Assembly: GCA_038240875.1 (NCBI GenBank)
Contig: JBBRGG010000090.1
Location: 1 to 12,882 of the forward strand
Length of the DNA stretch: 12,882 nucleotides
Direction of reading: 5' to 3'
Origin: JBBRGG01 sp038240875
GTDB taxonomy: Bacteria > Planctomycetota > Phycisphaerae > Phycisphaerales > UBA1924
In this document: positions 12,882-12,882 of the stretch, one piece after another
Position numbering within the stretch: position 1 is the first letter of the stretch
How the letters are laid out: each line of letters starts with the position of its first letter
Notes under the pieces: generated by a model
Seen by the model: only the letters and a program-made list of their open reading frames with translations
What the model was told of the DNA's origin: nothing
The model's database searches: none
Translations under genes and position numbers: made by a program

Positions 12882-12882
12882 G

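Overview
The window suggests a planctomycete of the class Phycisphaerae. This rests on protein style and not on a marker gene: a secreted 'choice-of-anchor A' protein with a PAPG-type C-terminal sorting tail, a soluble FHA-GAF histidine kinase, a HolA with a long basic extension, a DnaE C-terminus of the planctomycete kind, and start codons that mostly lack Shine-Dalgarno sites. G+C is moderate to high. The PAS-LuxR gene and the Fic gene look more AT-rich than the rest.

Layout: (1) 1-1158, minus, the 5' part of an exported serine-hydrolase-like protein (Orf12/LpqF-type N-terminal domain plus a beta-lactamase-like domain) whose catalytic motifs look lost. (2) 1458-3406, plus, a SUFU-domain protein overlapped by a class I SAM methyltransferase. 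(3) 3407-4968, a low-density stretch with a PAS-LuxR regulator flanked by a 13-bp tandem array upstream and a 17-bp tandem array that begins inside its last codons. (4) 4969-5892, plus, an exported choice-of-anchor A protein with a rho-independent terminator. (5) 5998-7755, minus, an FHA-GAF-histidine kinase, divergent from (6) 7830-9284, plus, holA (DNA polymerase III delta). (7) 9345-10718, minus, a GH57 alpha-amylase family enzyme. (8) 10873-12108, minus, an autoinhibited-type Fic protein with a C-terminal winged helix and a strong candidate promoter/operator. (9) 12285-12881, minus, the C-terminal end of dnaE (DNA polymerase III alpha).

I do not see a coherent new multi-gene system. Most genes look like individual housekeeping, signalling or cell-surface functions. 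Two replicase subunits (holA and dnaE) lie within about 3 kb, separated by the GH57 and Fic genes. The most distinctive feature is that at least six loci carry short tandem arrays (12, 13, 15 or 17 bp units), each with its own unit sequence. Those inside genes have unit lengths divisible by three. Those outside genes do not. The most testable regulatory proposal is at the Fic gene: a near-consensus promoter placed for leaderless translation and overlapped by a 9-bp perfect inverted repeat.
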